DNA of 64,000 nucleotides from Halococcus qingdaonensis (GTDB taxonomy: Archaea; Halobacteriota; Halobacteria; Halobacteriales; Halococcaceae), in assembly GCF_024508235.1 (NCBI RefSeq), contig NZ_CP101943.1, positions 248,001 to 312,000 of the forward strand, given 5' to 3'. The translations under genes and the position numbers were made by a program. The notes below the pieces were generated by a model. That model saw only the letters and a program-made list of their open reading frames with translations, searched no databases and was not told the DNA's origin. Positions 19,785 through 28,895 of the stretch are shown here, one piece after another (positions within the stretch are counted from its first letter, which is position 1; every line of letters begins with the position of its first letter).

Positions 19785-19912
19785 ATCCGTTACAGATCCA
19801 GTTGGCAATTTCGCACACATAAATGCGTCGGGTGTCCGTTGAGCTTACGCGATTCACCCGCGGATCAAGCCCCGCGGCACTCTCGCTGCACTACCTGTAG
19901 ACTCCGGTGGGA

Positions 19913-20383
19913 TTACGATTCGACGGCGTCGAGGATCGCGTCGTACTCCGGCTCGTTCGTCGGATCGTCGGCGACCCAGTCGTAGATCACGGTGCCGTCT
20001 TCGTCGAGCACGTAGACCGCGCGGTTCGCGATGCCGTAGAGACCCAGATCCTCGATGTCGATCTCCAGATCGTACGCTTCGATCGCCTCACGACTCATGT
20101 CGCTCACGAGATCGAACTCGATGTCGTACTCATCGCGGAATGCACCGAGCGAGAACGCTGAATCGGCGCTCACGCCGAGCAGGGTCGCGCCGGCGTCCTG
20201 GAACTCTTCTCGGTGGTCCTGCAGGGCGACCATCTCGTTCGTGCACGGGGGCGTGAACGCACCCGGGAAGAACGCGAGAACGACCGGTCCGTCGCCGAGA
20301 TGCTCGTCGAGTTCGAACGGTTCGTGGTCGCTCGTGCCGACCGTCGCGGAAAATGTGGGTGCAGTATCGCCGTTGGAAATCAT
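19913..20383 (-). CDS. Peroxiredoxin (AhpC/TSA, BCP-like)
   Basis: 156 residues. It reduces peroxides through a peroxidatic Cys in PGAFTPPCTNEM (residues ~45-56), with the Thr and Pro of the PxxxTxxC motif present. The cytoplasmic electron donor is probably thioredoxin or a related protein. There is no obvious nearby resolving Cys, suggesting a 1-Cys or atypical mechanism. ATG 20383 is preferred over the adjacent GTG. A second member of the same family lies at 63.0 kb. Confidence 0.9.
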   Translation of the reverse strand: MISNGDTAPTFSATVGTSDHEPFELDEHLGDGPVVLAFFPGAFTPPCTNEMVALQDHREEFQDAGATLLGVSADSAFSLGAFRDEYDIEFDLVSDMSREAIEAYDLEIDIEDLGLYGIANRAVYVLDEDGTVIYDWVADDPTNEPEYDAILDAVES

Positions 20384-20456
20384 CACATCATACTATGAGC
20401 GGGGTAGTCTTAACTACTGCTACGAACATGTTCGTGGTTCGCTGAGCAAATATCCT

Positions 20457-21422
20457 CTACCCCCAAAGCGCGTACATCCCATCCTGAACCATCTCCGTTC
20501 GCCGCTGGCCGTCACGAACGACCGCCGGTGCATTCCCTGAAACCATCCCGACGTGCCCGATATCGGTCGCGGCGATACCTTCTTCCTCAAGCGCATCGAG
20601 AGTCCCTGCGGCCTCGTCAGCCGGCACTGTCGCGAGCAACGCACCCGATCCTAGCACGCGCAGCGGATCGACGTCCATCGCGGCACAGAACTCGCGGGTC
20701 GTCGGGCGGACCGGCACCGCATCGCCATCGAGAACGAGATCGACGTCACTCGCGCGGGCGATCTCGACGAGCCCACCGAGGACGCCACCCTCGGTCGGGT
20801 CGTGCATCGCGGTCGCGACGGGCGTACAAACCGCTGCTTCGGCCATGACGCTCAGTTCGTCGAAAAACGAGAGCGCCCGCTCGAACGTGTCCTCGTCGGT
20901 GTCGATCCGCTCCTGGAAATCGGACGCCAACACCGCCGTCGCCTCGATCCCGGCCCCTTTCGTGAGGAGCACGCGATCGCCCGGCGTGGCCGTCGTGGTC
21001 GAGACGAACCGATCGGTGTATCCCAGACAGGTTAGCGACAGCAACGGCCGTTCGAGACCGGCGACCGATTCGGTGTGGCCGCCGACGATCGTCAGCCCGA
21101 GTCGTTCGCACGTCGCGTGCAACTGGCGGGTGATCGTATCGAGCACGTCCTCGTCAAGCTCCGGCAGCAGAATCGTCGACACGACGTATTCCGGCACGCC
21201 ACCCGATGCAGCGACGTCGTTGGAGGCGACCGCGACGCCGATCCGTCCGATGCGCTCGACGGCCAGCGAGACCGGGTCGGTGCTGACGACGAGGGTTCCG
21301 GCCCCCGTCTCGATCGCGGCGGCGTCCTCGGCCTCGCGGGGACCGACGAGCAGGTTCTCGTTCGCATCGCCGGTCCGTGAGAACACGTACTGCTCCAGCT
21401 CCGCCGGTGAGAGCTTGCTCAT
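20457..21422 (-). CDS. AIR synthase / HypE-related protein
   Basis: 321 residues with the AIR-synthase fold shared by PurM, ThiL, SelD and HypE. The ATP-binding core is seen in AIETGAGTLVVSTDPVSL, VASNDVAASGGVPEYV, TIVGGHTESV and TAMHDPTEGGVLGGL. The archaeal HypE-like subgroup is the closest impression, but no hydrogenase genes are nearby and the C terminus lacks the HypE-type PRIC Cys tail. The true reaction is therefore unknown. ATG 21422 (MSKLSPAELEQYVF) matches where the family normally begins; earlier Met codons are in frame. Confidence 0.75.
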   Translation of the reverse strand: MSKLSPAELEQYVFSRTGDANENLLVGPREAEDAAAIETGAGTLVVSTDPVSLAVERIGRIGVAVASNDVAASGGVPEYVVSTILLPELDEDVLDTITRQLHATCERLGLTIVGGHTESVAGLERPLLSLTCLGYTDRFVSTTTATPGDRVLLTKGAGIEATAVLASDFQERIDTDEDTFERALSFFDELSVMAEAAVCTPVATAMHDPTEGGVLGGLVEIARASDVDLVLDGDAVPVRPTTREFCAAMDVDPLRVLGSGALLATVPADEAAGTLDALEEEGIAATDIGHVGMVSGNAPAVVRDGQRRTEMVQDGMYALWG

Positions 21423-21516
21423 GGGTCCCCGTTTGGCGAACGATCCCATTCGCCTTTCCATTGCGAACGCCCGTGCCTCCAGAAGGCTCAATGTGCTGTG
21501 AGACGACGAACGGCAG

Positions 21517-22449
21517 ATGAGAGCTGCCTGTATCCACGAGTTCGGTTCGCCTGACGTCCTCAGCTACGAGCGTACGCCCCGTCCGGAGCCCCACGACGAC
21601 GAGGTCCTGGTTCGTGTTCGTGCCGCGGGCGTCAACCCGGTCGATTGCCGGCTTCGGCAGGGGCTGATGACGCAGATGCTCGCCGACGATCCCTTTCCGC
21701 TCGTTCTCGGGATGGATATCGCGGGTGTCGTCGAAGCAACCGGTACGGCCGTCACCGACTTCGAGCGCGGCGACGCGGTGTTCGGCGTCAACGGCTTCCC
21801 CGACTTCGGTGGCTACGCGGAGTACGCGACGACGAGTACCGACCAGCTCGCTCCGATGCCCGACGCGCTCACGTTCGTTGAGGCCGCCGGCGTACCGGTC
21901 GTCGCACGGACCGCCTGGCAGGCCCTGTTCGAGTACGCCGACTGCACTGCCGGCGATCGAGTGCTGATCCACGGGGCGGCCGGTGGTGTCGGCCACATGG
22001 CCGTCCAAATGGCCACAGCAAAGGGAGCCGACGTGATCGCTACCGCCTCGGGATACAGCGAGCGCTATCTCCGCGAGCTAGGGGTCGACGAGTTCGTGAA
22101 CTACCGCGAGGAGGAATTCGAATCGGTCGTCGATCCCGTCGACATCGTGGTCGATACCGTCGGCGGCGAGACTCAACGTCGCTCGGTCGACGTGCTCAAT
22201 GAGGGTGGCGTGCTCGTCTCGGTCGTCGGTGCTCCCGCCGATCCGATCGCCGAGGGCCGCGATATCGCCGTGCGAGCGGTGAGCGGCCGCTCGGAACAGC
22301 CCGCGCTCCTCGCCACGATCGGCGAGGCGATCGACGATGGAACGCTGCGCCCGACGGTCAGCACCGAACTCCCGCTCGCGGAGGTGACGCGTGCCCACGA
22401 GATTGTCGAAACGGAGCACGTCCGTGGCAAGCTCGTTCTCGACGTCTGA
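21517..22449 (+). CDS. Zinc-independent MDR oxidoreductase (NADPH:quinone reductase-like)
   Basis: 310 residues of the medium-chain dehydrogenase/reductase superfamily. The N-terminal GroES-like part begins MRAACIHEFGSPDVLSYE. The Rossmann motif is VLIHGAAGGVGHMAVQMA (residues ~150-167), followed by TATASGYSER-like cofactor contacts. The zinc-binding cysteines of alcohol dehydrogenases are absent, pointing to a quinone or enone reductase. It is divergently oriented from the AIR-synthase-like gene, and the two may share the short intergenic region. Confidence 0.85.
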   Translation: MRAACIHEFGSPDVLSYERTPRPEPHDDEVLVRVRAAGVNPVDCRLRQGLMTQMLADDPFPLVLGMDIAGVVEATGTAVTDFERGDAVFGVNGFPDFGGYAEYATTSTDQLAPMPDALTFVEAAGVPVVARTAWQALFEYADCTAGDRVLIHGAAGGVGHMAVQMATAKGADVIATASGYSERYLRELGVDEFVNYREEEFESVVDPVDIVVDTVGGETQRRSVDVLNEGGVLVSVVGAPADPIAEGRDIAVRAVSGRSEQPALLATIGEAIDDGTLRPTVSTELPLAEVTRAHEIVETEHVRGKLVLDV

Positions 22450-22485
22450 TACAGACATGCCGACTTGTTGCAGTTTTGATAGTGA

Positions 22486-23859
22486 TTATAGATACTCGAA
22501 CTCGGAACTGTCGCCGGATTCGAAACCGAGGCGCTCGTGAGCCCAATCGAAGACCCGATCGGTATTGCGCGTTGTGAGGAACTCGACGATGCGCTCACCC
22601 ACGTCGTTGCCATAAAGATGCTGCCCTGAGCGCATGCGCTCACGGATTGAATCGGTCTCGACGACGTGAGTGATCATGTCGGCAATAAATTCGCCGTCGG
22701 TCGGTGGGACAAGGAGATTCGTATTCGCCTCGAAAACCGTCTCAGGGCGATCGGTGTTGAAGCGAGCGGTGAGACAAAGCGCCTCGTCGATATGGTTGAG
22801 TTCCTCCTGCATGCTCCCGGAGTCGGTGAACTCGGCAAGGCATTGCCCGGAAGCGAGGAACTCGTAGACATGGGCGTGTTTCTTCCAGAGTCCGGTGAAC
22901 AAGAAGTTCTCGCGCTCGTCGGCCAACTGCTGGAGACGCTCGCGATAGCCGTAGTTACGAAGGGCCTGCTCGGTAGCGGTCAATTCGACGAAGTTGACGT
23001 TGTACCCACGATTAACGAGTTCGATCACGCCCTCAATGATGGCGGTGAACCGCTCGGGGAGGAGGTTTGCCCTCCGGTGGATGTCGACGCGGATCCAGTT
23101 GTCGCGCGCCTCCAGGATGGGATACACATCGAAGACGCTCTCACCGTCGTGAGCGCGTTTCATCTCGATGGCGTCGACCACCGAGTTGCCGACCACCGGG
23201 ATACGCTCCTGACCGTCAACACCGCGAGGATAGCCCTCACGTTCGAGATGCTCGCGATTCAATTTGACAGGCGCGAACTGATATATCGAAGCCGCAGAGC
23301 CGATGAAGGTATCGTACTGCTCGGGAAACGGCTCAGTCCGCTCAATGTGCCACTCGCCGTCCCATTGCTCGCTGACGACCGCTGTGGGGTCGGCGGTCGT
23401 ATCGTAAGCCGGTGCCATCCCACGGAGACCCGCCTCATTGTGGACGACCTGCTGATTCGTAGCGAACATCCACGCTTGCGGGAAGATGGCCGCAGCATGG
23501 GTATCACCGTGGACCATGGGGAGGACGGTCGTATCGGGCCATTCGTCGAGTTTCGCCGCCAGTTCCTTGACGGCGAGCATCATCTCGGCGGTCTTCTGGC
23601 TCAGATCACCGCGAATCCCGAGATCAGCTCCGATATGCGTTTCGAGACCGTACTCTTCGAGCCCGTGACCGAGCACGTCGTCGTAGTGCTGGCCGGTGTG
23701 GATCACGAAACAGGGGAGGCCATTGGCGTCGGCGGCGGCAACGACCGGCGCCTGTTTGTAGAAGTCCGGCTTCGTTGCTGTCACAACTGCGAGGACGAGA
23801 TTGCCACGATCCATCTGAGCGGCGAGGCGATCCTCGTAGACCGTTGGAGACGCATTCAT
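22486..23859 (-). CDS. UDP-N-acetylglucosamine 2-epimerase family protein
   Basis: 457 residues of the WecB/GT-B-like epimerase family. It should interconvert UDP-GlcNAc and UDP-ManNAc in the cytoplasm. Family features include FVIHTGQHYDDVLGHG near the N terminus, MVHGDTHAAA, IGSAASIYQFAP, WIRVDIHRRANLLPERF and EFTDSGSMQEE in the C-terminal UDP-binding half. It is longer than typical WecB (about 370-380 residues). It sits alone, 6 kb before the glycan locus, to which it could feed ManNAc-type sugars. Confidence 0.85.
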   Translation of the reverse strand: MNASPTVYEDRLAAQMDRGNLVLAVVTATKPDFYKQAPVVAAADANGLPCFVIHTGQHYDDVLGHGLEEYGLETHIGADLGIRGDLSQKTAEMMLAVKELAAKLDEWPDTTVLPMVHGDTHAAAIFPQAWMFATNQQVVHNEAGLRGMAPAYDTTADPTAVVSEQWDGEWHIERTEPFPEQYDTFIGSAASIYQFAPVKLNREHLEREGYPRGVDGQERIPVVGNSVVDAIEMKRAHDGESVFDVYPILEARDNWIRVDIHRRANLLPERFTAIIEGVIELVNRGYNVNFVELTATEQALRNYGYRERLQQLADERENFLFTGLWKKHAHVYEFLASGQCLAEFTDSGSMQEELNHIDEALCLTARFNTDRPETVFEANTNLLVPPTDGEFIADMITHVVETDSIRERMRSGQHLYGNDVGERIVEFLTTRNTDRVFDWAHERLGFESGDSSEFEYL

Positions 23860-23919
23860 GATCGTGGCTTTCGAGGACCCGGGTAATACGTTTCTCTATC
23901 TTTCAACAGCGAGAGAATC

Positions 23920-25393
23920 CCGTCCCGAGGCCGCAGGCCGAGGGGCGGGCGTGAATCGCGTAAGCTGTGTCTCGGTACTGTGCAACGACCGACTACACGG
24001 CGATAACTGACCGGATATTCTACAAGCGGAACGCTTAGGTATGTTCAGTGACATAGGCTATGTATGGCGATTCAGTCCGTTACCCGCACCCACCGCGCTT
24101 CCATACGGAACCAGCGGCAGGTGCGCGACGGGCTGGATACGCTTGGTTTCGCCGCCGCAAAACTCTGGAACGTCGCCCGGTGGACGGCAGGACGCGTTTG
24201 GGACGCTTGCGGCCAGATTCCCGACGACTCGGTACTCAAGTCCTACCTCAAGAGTCACGAACGCTACGCGGACCTCAACGCACAGTCCAGTCAGCGAGTT
24301 CTCGAAGAACTCGATGAGGCGTTCCGTGGGTGGTACGGCCACCGCGACAACGGGAACGAAAAAGCGAACCCGCCCGGCTACCGCAAGAGCGGCGACGAAC
24401 ATCCTCGTGCAACGGTCACGTTCAAAGAGGACGGCTTCAAGCACGACGAAAAGAACGGCTACATCCGTCTCTCGAAGGGCCGGAACACGAAGGAACACTG
24501 GTCTGATTTCATCCTGTGTGCCTACGACGCCAACCCGGACGTTACAATCGAGAACGTCCAAGTCGTTCGCGCCGTCTTTGAACACGGCGAGTGGCGGCTC
24601 CACATCGTTTGCCGCCACGAAATTGAGGTCGAATCACCCGGCGACCGAACGGCAGGCGTGGACCTTGGAATCAGTAACATCGCCGCTGTCTCGTTCGGGG
24701 ACGAAACCCTGCTGTTCCCCGGCGGCTGGCTCAAAGAGTCCAAGCACTACTACAAGTGCGTCGAGTACGAGTGCGAAGGCGAGAACGGGCTTTCACGCCG
24801 CGCTCGGAACGCCAAGCGCACGCTCAAAGAGCGCCGCCGACACTTCCATCACACGCTCTCGAAACGCATCATCGACGAGTGCGTCGAACGCAGCGTCGGA
24901 CGGCTCATGGTCGGCGACCTCAACGGCATCCGCTCGGAAGACGATGGGGCCGGTCGGAACTGGGGCCGTCACGGGAACAAGATGCTCCACGGATGGGCGT
25001 TTGAGCAACTCACGACGATGCTCGAATACAAGGGCAAAGCCGCCGGTATCGAGGTGGTTGTGGATTCCGAACGCGACACGTCGAAAACCTGTGCGGTTTG
25101 CGGCCACAAGAACGGTAGCCAGCGTGTCGAGCGCGGTTTGTACCACTGCGAGAACTGTGGTCGAACGGCGAACGCCGACGCGAACGGTGCGGAGAACATC
25201 AGACAAACGCTACTCCCGAATCCAGACGCTTTCGACCGGCTGGATAGGGATAACGGCTGTATGGCACAGCCAGCGACGTACTCGTTCGATGCTACGGAAG
25301 GACGGTTCCTTCCACAAGAACGGGTGCGCTGCGAACCCTAATATCCCAACTGCGGTCGGGAAACCTCGGCGTTTACGCCGAGGAGGATGTCAT
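23920..25393 (+). mobile_element. IS200/IS605 family element, IS1341 type, copy 2
   Basis: The left-end core GTGAATCGCGTAAGCT is at 23951-23966. The right end has a perfect hairpin CCTCGGCG-TTTA-CGCCGAGG (25364-25383) followed by AGGATGTCA. The element carries tnpB only. The 5' boundary is estimated from the conserved left-end block; no target duplication is expected for this family. Confidence 0.75.
24064..25341 (+). CDS. tnpB: TnpB homologue, copy 2, lacking the usual catalytic Glu
   Basis: 425 residues of the IS605 OrfB/TnpB family. The first RuvC-like Asp is Asp200 (GVDLGISNIAAVSFGD), the third is Asp372 (ANADANGAENI) and the zinc ribbon is CAVCG...CENCG. The second motif reads LMVGDLNGI: Gly284 replaces the Glu of the canonical VEDL. 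This could mean loss of cleavage, or use of the neighbouring Asp285. Similar GDL variants occur, as I recall, in other haloarchaeal IS1341-type proteins, so this may be a lineage property and not a fresh mutation. Confidence 0.85.
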   Translation: MAIQSVTRTHRASIRNQRQVRDGLDTLGFAAAKLWNVARWTAGRVWDACGQIPDDSVLKSYLKSHERYADLNAQSSQRVLEELDEAFRGWYGHRDNGNEKANPPGYRKSGDEHPRATVTFKEDGFKHDEKNGYIRLSKGRNTKEHWSDFILCAYDANPDVTIENVQVVRAVFEHGEWRLHIVCRHEIEVESPGDRTAGVDLGISNIAAVSFGDETLLFPGGWLKESKHYYKCVEYECEGENGLSRRARNAKRTLKERRRHFHHTLSKRIIDECVERSVGRLMVGDLNGIRSEDDGAGRNWGRHGNKMLHGWAFEQLTTMLEYKGKAAGIEVVVDSERDTSKTCAVCGHKNGSQRVERGLYHCENCGRTANADANGAENIRQTLLPNPDAFDRLDRDNGCMAQPATYSFDATEGRFLPQERVRCEP

Positions 25394-25487
25394 TGCAAGA
25401 TGGTAGATCATTCAGCCGTACGAACGCGTGTACGACTCTGTTCGGTTCATCTCTGTACTCCGCATGTCGAGCCCACCAGATTCTGAT

Positions 25488-25850
25488 TCACAATTCACGC
25501 CCCAGCCGGCGGGGGAGCACCTGCCCCCAGACGTACTTATCGAGGAGTTCGACCCGCAGTGGTTCCTCGATCGTGAGACAACACGAGAGGCGTGGGTAGC
25601 CGAATCGAACCGCTGCGGCGTCGTGCCAGTGTGTCGGCTCCGGTGCGGGATCGACCGCGACGGTACAGGTCGCACACAGTCCTCGCCCGCCACAGGTGGC
25701 GGATCGTCGCCGACATCGTGGTCACTCTCCGTGGTGGACTGCTCCGTCGTAGGCGAGATGATCGACGAATCCATGAGGTTCGATTCGTCCTCTGAGGGCG
25801 AATCGGTGCCTTCGGCTGTCGGATCGTGGGCCATAGCAGTGCTGCCCGTC
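25488..25850 (-). pseudogene. Decayed [2Fe-2S] ferredoxin-like gene
   Basis: On the minus strand, 25721-25488 is an uninterrupted frame without a start codon. It encodes ATCGGRGLCATCTVAVDPAP, PTHWHDAAAVRFGYPRLSCC and a VELLDKYVWGQ tail. The CxxxxxCxxC cluster plus the distal Cys is the plant-type [2Fe-2S] pattern seen in a small haloarchaeal ferredoxin-like family. A TGA at 25722-25724 precedes it; upstream sequence continues as GRIEPHGFVDHLAYDGA in the same frame but without the expected N-terminal fold. The gene is truncated or frame-disrupted. It lies between TnpB copy 2 and the MutS-like gene. Confidence 0.65.
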
Positions 25851-25903
25851 ACGTTGGGGAAGGGTATACAGCTGTTTCAGTCCGTTTTTCGGTGATTTTC
25901 CCG

Positions 25904-27661
25904 TCAGGCGGACCACTCCGCATCGAGCAGGGTCTGGTGAACGACGTCCTCGCCGACAGCCTCGGCAAGCGCCTCGAAGCCGGCGCGCTCGCTGCGATCG
26001 CTCGCGTTCGCCACCAGTCGCGAGACGATAAACTCCGGCGTCGATCGGCCGACGGTCTCGAACTGTGGTTGGTAGTCCACGTCGAGCGTCAGATCGTCGT
26101 TGAGACCTCTGGCGAAGATGCCGTCAGTGCGCGCTCGGTCGGGCAGTGGGGCGAGATCGTCGGCGAGATGAGTGACGTAGACACCGATCGCACCCGCATC
26201 GACGGCGAGACGCACGAGCCCGTAAAGGAGATCCGCAGCGCTCCCCGGTTCGGTGATCGCTTCGAACTCGTCGACGAGCATCAGCGTCCGGTCGCTGTCG
26301 GTCAGCGGCGGCACGATCGTCTGCAGCGTCGATTCGAGCACGCCCGCGTTGAAACTCGCGTGCCGGCGATGGAACACGATGGCATCGACACGACTCACCT
26401 CGGCTGCGTCGGCCGGCACGGGCAGACCCATATGTGCGAGTACGACCACCTGACAGAGCGTCTCCAGAAGCGTGGTCTTCCCGCCGCTGTTGGCCCCGGT
26501 GAGCACCGAGACCCGATCGTCGGTCGGGACCTCTGTTGCACAGTCGTGATCGCCGACAGCGTACGTGATCGGCTGGACGGCCGTCTCGGCGGTCGCCACG
26601 AGCGACAGGTTGCGTGCGTTCACGGCCCCGACACAGCCCGACTCGACGAACGTCGGACGGGTCAGATCGTACGCTGTCACGAACCGGGCAAGCGAGAGCT
26701 GGAAGGCCGTCTCGTTCACCGCACTGACGGCCGTCTCGATCGCGTCACGGCTGTCGTCGAGAGCGGCTTCGAGATCGTCCACGACCGCCTGCTCGCGTTC
26801 CTCGACCGTTTCACGGAGTGACGCGAGCAGCTCGCGAAGTCCCTGAGTCACGAAATCGGTCGCGTCGGCGGCGTCGGTGGGTGTCGCTTCGCGGACGCGC
26901 GGGGCGGGGAGTGGCGTCTCGGCGGCGACGTGGCTGACGAATGCCTCGCGGAACTCCGCGCTTGAGCGGACGCCGTCGGATTGGATGGCGTCGATGACGT
27001 CGATCCCCTGGGCATCGAGCTGTTCGACCGCCGCGAGCTGCTCGCGGGCCGTATCGAGGTCGTCGTCGACGCCCTCGCGGACGGTTGGATCACCGTTTGC
27101 AGTATCGAGCGAACCGAGCGCCCCGGCGGCATCGGCGAGCGCGTCGGCAGCGATCGCGTCGATCGCGGCGAACACGCCGGTGTCGACACCGATCTCTTGA
27201 AGGGCGAGGACGGTCTCGACGGCGGCACGCTCGCCACCACCCATCTCGTCGAAGTCAGCGAAGGCGTCGAGCACCGCCTCGCGGGTGGCATCGTCGAGAT
27301 CGCTCCACGTCTCGGTCGCGAGCGTCACCGCGTCGAGGCGCTTGGTCATCGCATCGACCGACGTGAGCGGCGTCAGCACGCGAATTCGGTCGCCGGCGTG
27401 ATTGGTGATTGCGAACTCCTGTGCCCGTTCGAGGAGGTCCTTGTAGACGCTGCGCGCATCCGGCGTCGTGAGAATCCCCATCCCCTGTTCGCCGTGGGCA
27501 TGCCGGAGGATGCGCGTCGCTCGGCCGCGCGCAAGGCCGGCATCGGCGAGCGTCCCGATATCCATCGCTTCGATCGCGCGAATCGCCCGCTCGGTGCCCA
27601 GCCCCTCGGCGAGCGTGGTGGCTGTCTTCGGGCCGATCCCCCAATAGTCCTGCAGCGACAT
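25904..27661 (-). CDS. MutS-related ATPase with helix-hairpin-helix N terminus
   Basis: 585 residues. The N-terminal ~70 residues hold an HhH-type DNA-binding segment (DYWGIGPKTATTLAEGLG). A helical core follows (~120-370). The C-terminal MutS-type ATPase has Walker A LTGANSGGKTTLLE (near residue 390) and Walker B LMLVDEFEAI (near 465), with the family HRRHASFNAG stretch between. It lacks the mismatch-recognition domain of MutS1, so a role in DNA structure handling or recombination (MutS2/MutS5-like) is more likely than canonical mismatch repair. The start at ATG 27661 (MSLQDYWG) fits the family; an ATG at 27685 is also possible. Confidence 0.8.
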   Translation of the reverse strand: MSLQDYWGIGPKTATTLAEGLGTERAIRAIEAMDIGTLADAGLARGRATRILRHAHGEQGMGILTTPDARSVYKDLLERAQEFAITNHAGDRIRVLTPLTSVDAMTKRLDAVTLATETWSDLDDATREAVLDAFADFDEMGGGERAAVETVLALQEIGVDTGVFAAIDAIAADALADAAGALGSLDTANGDPTVREGVDDDLDTAREQLAAVEQLDAQGIDVIDAIQSDGVRSSAEFREAFVSHVAAETPLPAPRVREATPTDAADATDFVTQGLRELLASLRETVEEREQAVVDDLEAALDDSRDAIETAVSAVNETAFQLSLARFVTAYDLTRPTFVESGCVGAVNARNLSLVATAETAVQPITYAVGDHDCATEVPTDDRVSVLTGANSGGKTTLLETLCQVVVLAHMGLPVPADAAEVSRVDAIVFHRRHASFNAGVLESTLQTIVPPLTDSDRTLMLVDEFEAITEPGSAADLLYGLVRLAVDAGAIGVYVTHLADDLAPLPDRARTDGIFARGLNDDLTLDVDYQPQFETVGRSTPEFIVSRLVANASDRSERAGFEALAEAVGEDVVHQTLLDAEWSA

Positions 27662-27817
27662 ACCAGCCGTTCGATCGCGAGCCATCAAGTACTGCGTGGA
27701 CGGTGTCGGTCGCCTCGGTGTGTCCTGGCGCAGCGTCTGTGCTAAGCGGTCGTGTCGAACGCGGACGACGGTTCGTGAACCGACAGACAGTACTGGCTCG
27801 TGGCCCGAATCTCTCGC

Positions 27818-28831
27818 ATGCGTGTCGCTGCATTCACCGGTATCGATGGCCCCGACGACGTCGCCGTTCGGGAACGGCCCGACCCGACGCCGGCGGTTGG
27901 CGAAGCCGTCATCGACGTCGCGGCGTGTTCGATCAACCACCACGATCTCTGGATCCTCGAGGGCGACTCGGCGATGGTCGGAACGGACGAGCTCCCGTTC
28001 GTGAGCGGCCTCGACGTCGCCGGCGAGGTCGCTGCGACGGGTCCCGACGTCGAGTCGGTTACGAGCGGTGATCGCGTCCTGTTGTGTCCCAACGAGACCT
28101 GTGGGACCTGTCGGTACTGTCGTGAAGGCCCCGAAAACCGCTGTGAACAGTACAGCCTGTATCACGGTGGTCTTGCAGAACAGGCACTCGTCGATGCCGA
28201 CCGACTCGTTGCGCTCCCGGAATCGGTGGCGTTCACGGACGCGGCGGCGCTCCCGACCGCATATATGACCGCCTACCACATGCTCCGGCGTACCGAGGTG
28301 GGGGCGAACGATCTCGTCTTCATCCCCGGCGCGACCGGCGGCGTGGGCGTCGCCGGCGTACAGCTCGTCGACGCGCTCGGTGCACGGTCGATCGGGACGA
28401 CGACCTCGGCGACAAAGGCCGACCGACTGGCCGACATCGGAGCCGACCACGTCGTCGAATCGGGGGCCACGGACGCAATTCGAGCGGCGGTCGACGAGAT
28501 CGGCGAGCCCGATGCCGTCCTCAACCACCTCGGTGGCGACTACACCGACCTGGGGCTGGAACTGCTCCGGCAGGGCGGTCGGATGGCCGTCTGTGGCCGC
28601 ACTGCGGGCGATCGATCGACGATCGAGATCCCACAGCTGTATCTCGGACACAACCAGCTCATCGGCAGCACGATGGGCACCCAGCCCGATCTCGAAACGC
28701 TCGTCGCCCTCACGGCTGACGGAGCGATCGAGCCGGTCGTCGGCGACGAGTATGCACTCGACGAGACGGGCCAGGCGTTCGCCGATATGCAGCACCGGGA
28801 TGCGTTCGGCAAGCTCGTCGTTCGGCCGTGA
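27818..28831 (+). CDS. Zinc-dependent alcohol dehydrogenase family protein
   Basis: 337 residues of the MDR superfamily. Unlike the 21.5 kb gene, it keeps structural-zinc cysteines (CPNETCGTCRYCREGPENRCE, residues ~88-108). The Rossmann motif is VFIPGATGGVGVAGVQL. It should oxidise an alcohol or reduce an aldehyde or enone with NAD(P)H. ATG 27818 is used; a GTG at 27800 is in frame. It is divergent from the MutS-like gene. Confidence 0.85.
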   Translation: MRVAAFTGIDGPDDVAVRERPDPTPAVGEAVIDVAACSINHHDLWILEGDSAMVGTDELPFVSGLDVAGEVAATGPDVESVTSGDRVLLCPNETCGTCRYCREGPENRCEQYSLYHGGLAEQALVDADRLVALPESVAFTDAAALPTAYMTAYHMLRRTEVGANDLVFIPGATGGVGVAGVQLVDALGARSIGTTTSATKADRLADIGADHVVESGATDAIRAAVDEIGEPDAVLNHLGGDYTDLGLELLRQGGRMAVCGRTAGDRSTIEIPQLYLGHNQLIGSTMGTQPDLETLVALTADGAIEPVVGDEYALDETGQAFADMQHRDAFGKLVVRP

Positions 28832-28895
28832 TCGTGGTGTGGTGAGATTGTGACATATACTCCTGTAGAGTCGCGTCGAAACCCTGATCGCGCGG

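Larger units (their letters stand above)
18405..19885 (-). mobile_element. IS200/IS605 family element, IS1341 type, copy 3 (minus strand)
   Basis: The left end (19842-19857, minus strand) repeats the 16-mer GTGAATCGCGTAAGCT. It is preceded by GTGCCGCGGGGCTTGAT, closely matching the left end of copy 1. The right end (18417-18439) is a CCCCGCGG-CTTGA-CCGCGGGG hairpin, different in sequence from the right end of copy 1. The element carries tnpB and, upstream of it, a 42-codon RHH-like gene. No tnpA is present. End coordinates are approximate. Confidence 0.75.

Noticed and set aside
25428-25895. 155-codon plus-strand ORF after TnpB copy 2
   Set aside because: The opposite strand contains a recognisable ferredoxin-like remnant, which explains the openness of this frame.
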